A stretch of DNA of 7,854 nucleotides, taken from Pyrinomonadaceae bacterium (GTDB lineage: Bacteria > Acidobacteriota > Blastocatellia > Pyrinomonadales > Pyrinomonadaceae). A program made the translations under genes and the position numbers. Positions within the stretch are counted from its first letter, which is position 1. Each line of letters begins with the position of its first letter. The stretch spans positions 1-7,854 of the forward strand of contig JAICPV010000084.1 in NCBI GenBank assembly GCA_025929655.1. The letters run 5' to 3'. The notes under the pieces were generated by a model that was not told where the DNA came from, made no database searches, and saw only the letters and a program-made list of their open reading frames with translations. Positions 5,709 through 7,854 of the stretch are shown here, piece by piece.

Positions 5709-7309
5709 TCAAAAAGATCGCAGCCATTTTAACCATGTGGTCCTCTTTCTGGACACTCGTACCAAATTCGCTGGCGCAGCCCGCAAAACGTTTCGATCTT
5801 GTTATCGCGAATGGCCGCATTATAGATGGAACGGGAAACCCGTGGTTTCGCGGCTCTATCGGAATCAAAGACGGACGTATCGTAAAAGTTGGGGTCATAG
5901 ATGCCGCGGAAGGCGCGGCGGTTATCGATGCGAAAAACCAGATAGTTGCTCCCGGTTTTATCGACGTCCATGCCCATACCGAAGACATCTACAGCAATCC
6001 TCAAGCGGAGAACTTCGTTCGTATGGGCGTCACTTCGCTTGTCACCGGAAATTGCGGCGGCTCAGCCCTGGAAATCGGCCCGTTTCTAGAGCGTCTCAAC
6101 GAAACCCCGCTCACGGTAAACATCGCCTCGCTCATCGGGCACAATACGGTCAGGCAAAAAGTTCTCGGACTTGAAAACAAGGCTCCCACATCAGACGAAC
6201 AAGCGCAGATGAATGCACTTGTAGAAAAAGCGATGAAGGATGGCGCTGTGGGCTTTGCGACCGGACTGATATATTTGCCAGGAACCTACGCCAAAACGGC
6301 TGAAGTTGTAGAGCTTGCCAAAGTGGCTTCTAAATTCGGCGGAGTTTACGCGAGCCATATCAGGAACGAAGAAGGAAAGGTTGTGGAAGCGGTCACTGAA
6401 GCGATCAGTGTCGGAGAGCAAGCGAACATGCCGGTGGAAATTTCGCACTTCAAGATCTCGTCGAAACGAATGTGGGGGCAAAGTGCTAAGACAATCGGCC
6501 TCGTCGAAGCAGCCCGCGCCCGCGGCCTCCCTGTAACCGTAGATCAATATGCGTATACGGCTTCGTCCACGTCATTGGACTCGAGAATGCCTAGCTGGGT
6601 GCTTGCGGGGGGCCGGGCGGAGGGGCGAAAGCGACTTGCCGACCCGGCGACCCGTGCAAAAGTGGTCGAAGACATGAAAGCGGAGTTAAAGGATCGCGGA
6701 TTTAAAGATTACAGCTACGCATACGTAGCTAGTTATCGAACCGAGCCGAAGTTCAATGGTAAGAATATTGCTGAGATCACGCACGAAGTAAGGGGCAAGA
6801 AAAACGTCGACGCGCAGATCGATCAGATCCTCGAAATGTACGATAAGGGCGGAGCATCGATGGTCTATCGCTCAATGAGCGAGGAAGACGTAGGCAGAAT
6901 TATGCGGCAGCCGTTCACGATGTTCGCCTCAGATAGCGGGGTTCGATCTTTCGGTGCGGGAGTTCCGCATCCGCGCGGCTATGGGAACAACGCACGAGTG
7001 CTTGGCCGCTATGTTCGCGAATTGAGACTGATCACGCTTGAAGACGCGATAAGGAAGATGACCTCCCTTCCCGCACAAACGTTTAATCTTCGTGACCGTG
7101 GCCAGATCCGCGAGGGCTTCGCGGCCGACCTCGTCATCTTCGACGACGCGACGGTCGGCGATAAGGCGACGTTCGAACAGCCGCACCAATACGCGGAAGG
7201 GTTTTCAACCGTGATGGTTAATGGAAAACTTGTATTTGACGGAACGAAACTCACCGGCGCAATGCCGGGCCAGCCGCTTTACGGCCCCGGCAGATCTAAA
7301 ACCAACTAA
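5705..7309 (+). CDS. Exported D-aminoacylase-family amidohydrolase (N-acyl-D-amino-acid deacylase-like)
   Basis: A 534-residue metal-dependent amidohydrolase. The first 24 residues (MIKK, hydrophobic core, NSLA then QP) form a likely signal peptide, so the enzyme should act outside the cytoplasm. The mature part begins with the small beta-domain (FDLVIANGRIIDGTGNP) and then GFIDVHAHTED (H89, H91). VTGNCGGS supplies C117, the position where D-aminoacylases use a Cys metal ligand instead of a carboxylated Lys. Further ligands are H218 (ASHIRNE) and H248 (ISHFK), and the catalytic acid is D410 in FASDSG, followed by HPRGYG (422-427). The C-terminus returns to the beta-domain with GFAADLVIFD and VMVNGKLVFDG. 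Family members remove acyl groups from N-acyl-D-amino acids; the exact substrate cannot be read here, and D-amino-acid-containing peptides or wall fragments are possible. The ATG overlaps the TerC stop, with GAGGG seven bases upstream, so the pair is probably co-transcribed and translationally coupled. Confidence 0.92.
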   Translation: MIKKIAAILTMWSSFWTLVPNSLAQPAKRFDLVIANGRIIDGTGNPWFRGSIGIKDGRIVKVGVIDAAEGAAVIDAKNQIVAPGFIDVHAHTEDIYSNPQAENFVRMGVTSLVTGNCGGSALEIGPFLERLNETPLTVNIASLIGHNTVRQKVLGLENKAPTSDEQAQMNALVEKAMKDGAVGFATGLIYLPGTYAKTAEVVELAKVASKFGGVYASHIRNEEGKVVEAVTEAISVGEQANMPVEISHFKISSKRMWGQSAKTIGLVEAARARGLPVTVDQYAYTASSTSLDSRMPSWVLAGGRAEGRKRLADPATRAKVVEDMKAELKDRGFKDYSYAYVASYRTEPKFNGKNIAEITHEVRGKKNVDAQIDQILEMYDKGGASMVYRSMSEEDVGRIMRQPFTMFASDSGVRSFGAGVPHPRGYGNNARVLGRYVRELRLITLEDAIRKMTSLPAQTFNLRDRGQIREGFAADLVIFDDATVGDKATFEQPHQYAEGFSTVMVNGKLVFDGTKLTGAMPGQPLYGPGRSKTN

Positions 7310-7317
7310 CAAAATTG

Positions 7318-7347
7318 TTGCCATTTCACCGCTCAATTGGGTATATT
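7318..7347 (+). promoter_or_regulatory. Sigma-70-like promoter for the CHRD gene
   Basis: TTGCCA (7318-7323) and TATATT (7342-7347) each match the -35 and -10 consensus at five of six bases with an 18-base spacer. A start of transcription near 7354 would leave a leader of about 70 bases before the ATG at 7423. The -10 hexamer sits in the loop of a seven-base inverted repeat AATTGGG (7335-7341) / CCCAATT (7357-7363), which could be an operator. Promoter rules of this phylum are poorly known to me, so this is a sequence match only. Confidence 0.4.
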
Positions 7348-7379
7348 TCATTAACCCCCAATTTACCTCCCGCACTTTG

Positions 7380-7396
7380 CTCGGCTTGACGCCGAG
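7380..7396 (+). other. Small hairpin between the amidohydrolase and CHRD genes
   Basis: CTCGGC (7380-7385) and GCCGAG (7391-7396) form a perfect six-pair GC-rich stem with a TTGAC loop. A loose T-run (TATTTT, 7405-7410) lies nine bases later, too far for a classic intrinsic terminator. It may be a weak terminator of the upstream pair or a leader structure of the CHRD gene. Confidence 0.35.
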
Positions 7397-7410
7397 GTTC
7401 AACCTATTTT

Positions 7411-7418
7411 GAGGTGAT
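7411..7418 (+). promoter_or_regulatory. Ribosome binding site of the CHRD gene
   Basis: GAGGTGAT is an extended perfect complement to the usual 16S rRNA 3' end, four bases before the ATG (eight counted from GAGG). It fixes the start at 7423 and suggests strong translation. An upstream ACCTC (7365-7369) and ACCT (7402-7405) could each pair with the GAGGT or AGGT of this site. Confidence 0.75.
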
Positions 7419-7422
7419 AAGA

Positions 7423-7854
7423 ATGAAAAAATACATTCTCTTCGGCGCGATCGCCGTTCTGGCAGTCTCGGGGATCGTAGTTTCACAGAATTTTTCCAAG
7501 ATCAGCGAACGTTTGACCGGATATGAAGAGGTCCCGGCGATCTCGACGGCCGCCAACGGCACGTTTTCGGCTCGGATCAATAATGGTTCGTCCGTAACTT
7601 ACCAGCTGACATACGAAGGAACAGAGACGCCGGTTACACAAGCGCATATCCATTTCGAAAATCGGACCAACAACGGCCCGATCGTTGTGTTTCTATGTTC
7701 GAACCTCGGCAACGGACCCGCGGGAACTCAGGAATGCCCCCCCGAAGGCGGAACTATCTCCGGCACATTCGATGGTGATGATGTACTAACGGCCGGAACG
7801 TCTGGAATAGCGGCTGGTGAATTTGACGAGCTTCTTGCTGCAATGCGGGCGGGC
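7423..7854 (+). CDS. Exported CHRD-domain protein (partial, 3' end outside window)
   Basis: The reading frame is open from the ATG at 7423 to the right edge, giving 144 residues without a stop. The N-terminus MKKYILFGAIAVLAVSGIVV then SQN is a signal peptide or membrane anchor. From residue 31 the CHRD signature appears: LTGYEEVPAISTAANGTF, a VTYQLTYEGTE strand, AHIHF (the conserved His pair) and GPIVVFLC. CHRD domains are beta-rich modules first named in chordin; many short bacterial copies are exported and of unknown function. Visible cysteines are C91, in the VFLC strand, and C103, in ECPPEGG, which may pair. Complete bacterial members are often about 150-200 residues, so most of the domain is probably here. 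Its own promoter-like sequence and strong ribosome binding site suggest expression apart from the upstream gene pair. Confidence 0.85.
   Translation, partial: MKKYILFGAIAVLAVSGIVVSQNFSKISERLTGYEEVPAISTAANGTFSARINNGSSVTYQLTYEGTETPVTQAHIHFENRTNNGPIVVFLCSNLGNGPAGTQECPPEGGTISGTFDGDDVLTAGTSGIAAGEFDELLAAMRAG

Noticed and set aside
5611..6174. Long open frame on the plus strand overlapping the TerC-family and amidohydrolase genes
   Set aside because: Its product is rich in Arg, Ser and Cys without domain features, and it overlaps two well-supported genes in another frame.
7205..7486. Minus-strand open frame across the gap between the amidohydrolase and CHRD genes
   Set aside because: It overlaps the ends of both supported plus-strand genes, and its product has no recognisable feature.

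Overview
The window carries five complete protein-coding genes and one cut off by the right edge. It looks like a chromosomal stretch from a bacterium of the Acidobacteriota, probably class Blastocatellia (Pyrinomonas-like or an uncultured relative). That placement is inferred from gene style: a membrane-anchored OmpR-type winged-helix protein with a TPR C-terminus, an exported TolB-like propeller fused to DYDGDGK-type FG-GAP/VCBS repeats, and a small exported CHRD protein are a typical mix there. No rRNA or other taxonomic marker is present.

Layout. (1) 6-1313, plus: a complete class I dihydroorotase (pyrC), probably the end of a pyrimidine gene cluster that continues to the left. (2) 1314-3128, minus: an exported protein with two tandem beta-propeller-like domains. 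Its stop codon touches the pyrC stop with no base between them. (3) 3129-3320: an AT-rich divergent intergenic region with several inverted repeats. (4) 3321-4838, plus: a one-component membrane regulator (winged helix, one membrane segment, TPRs), divergent from gene 2. (5) 4929-5708, plus: a TerC-family membrane protein, probably a metal-ion exporter, sharing an ATGA stop/start overlap with (6) 5705-7309, plus: an exported amidohydrolase of the D-aminoacylase family. (7) 7423 to the right edge, plus: the start of an exported CHRD protein with its own promoter-like sequence and a near-perfect ribosome binding site.

How the parts may work together. pyrC is housekeeping de novo UMP synthesis. 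Genes 2 and 4 form a divergent regulator/exported-protein pair and may be a unit inserted between housekeeping genes; they look somewhat more AT-rich than pyrC. Genes 5 and 6 are translationally coupled. A TerC-type exporter next to an exported metallo-hydrolase suggests that the exporter supplies metal to the enzyme outside the cytoplasm, which is a testable inference. I see no CRISPR array, tRNA, rRNA, transposase or phage gene, and no strong case for a wholly new system. The most interesting items are the TerC/amidohydrolase coupling, the divergent regulator-propeller pair and the cysteine pattern of the propeller protein.
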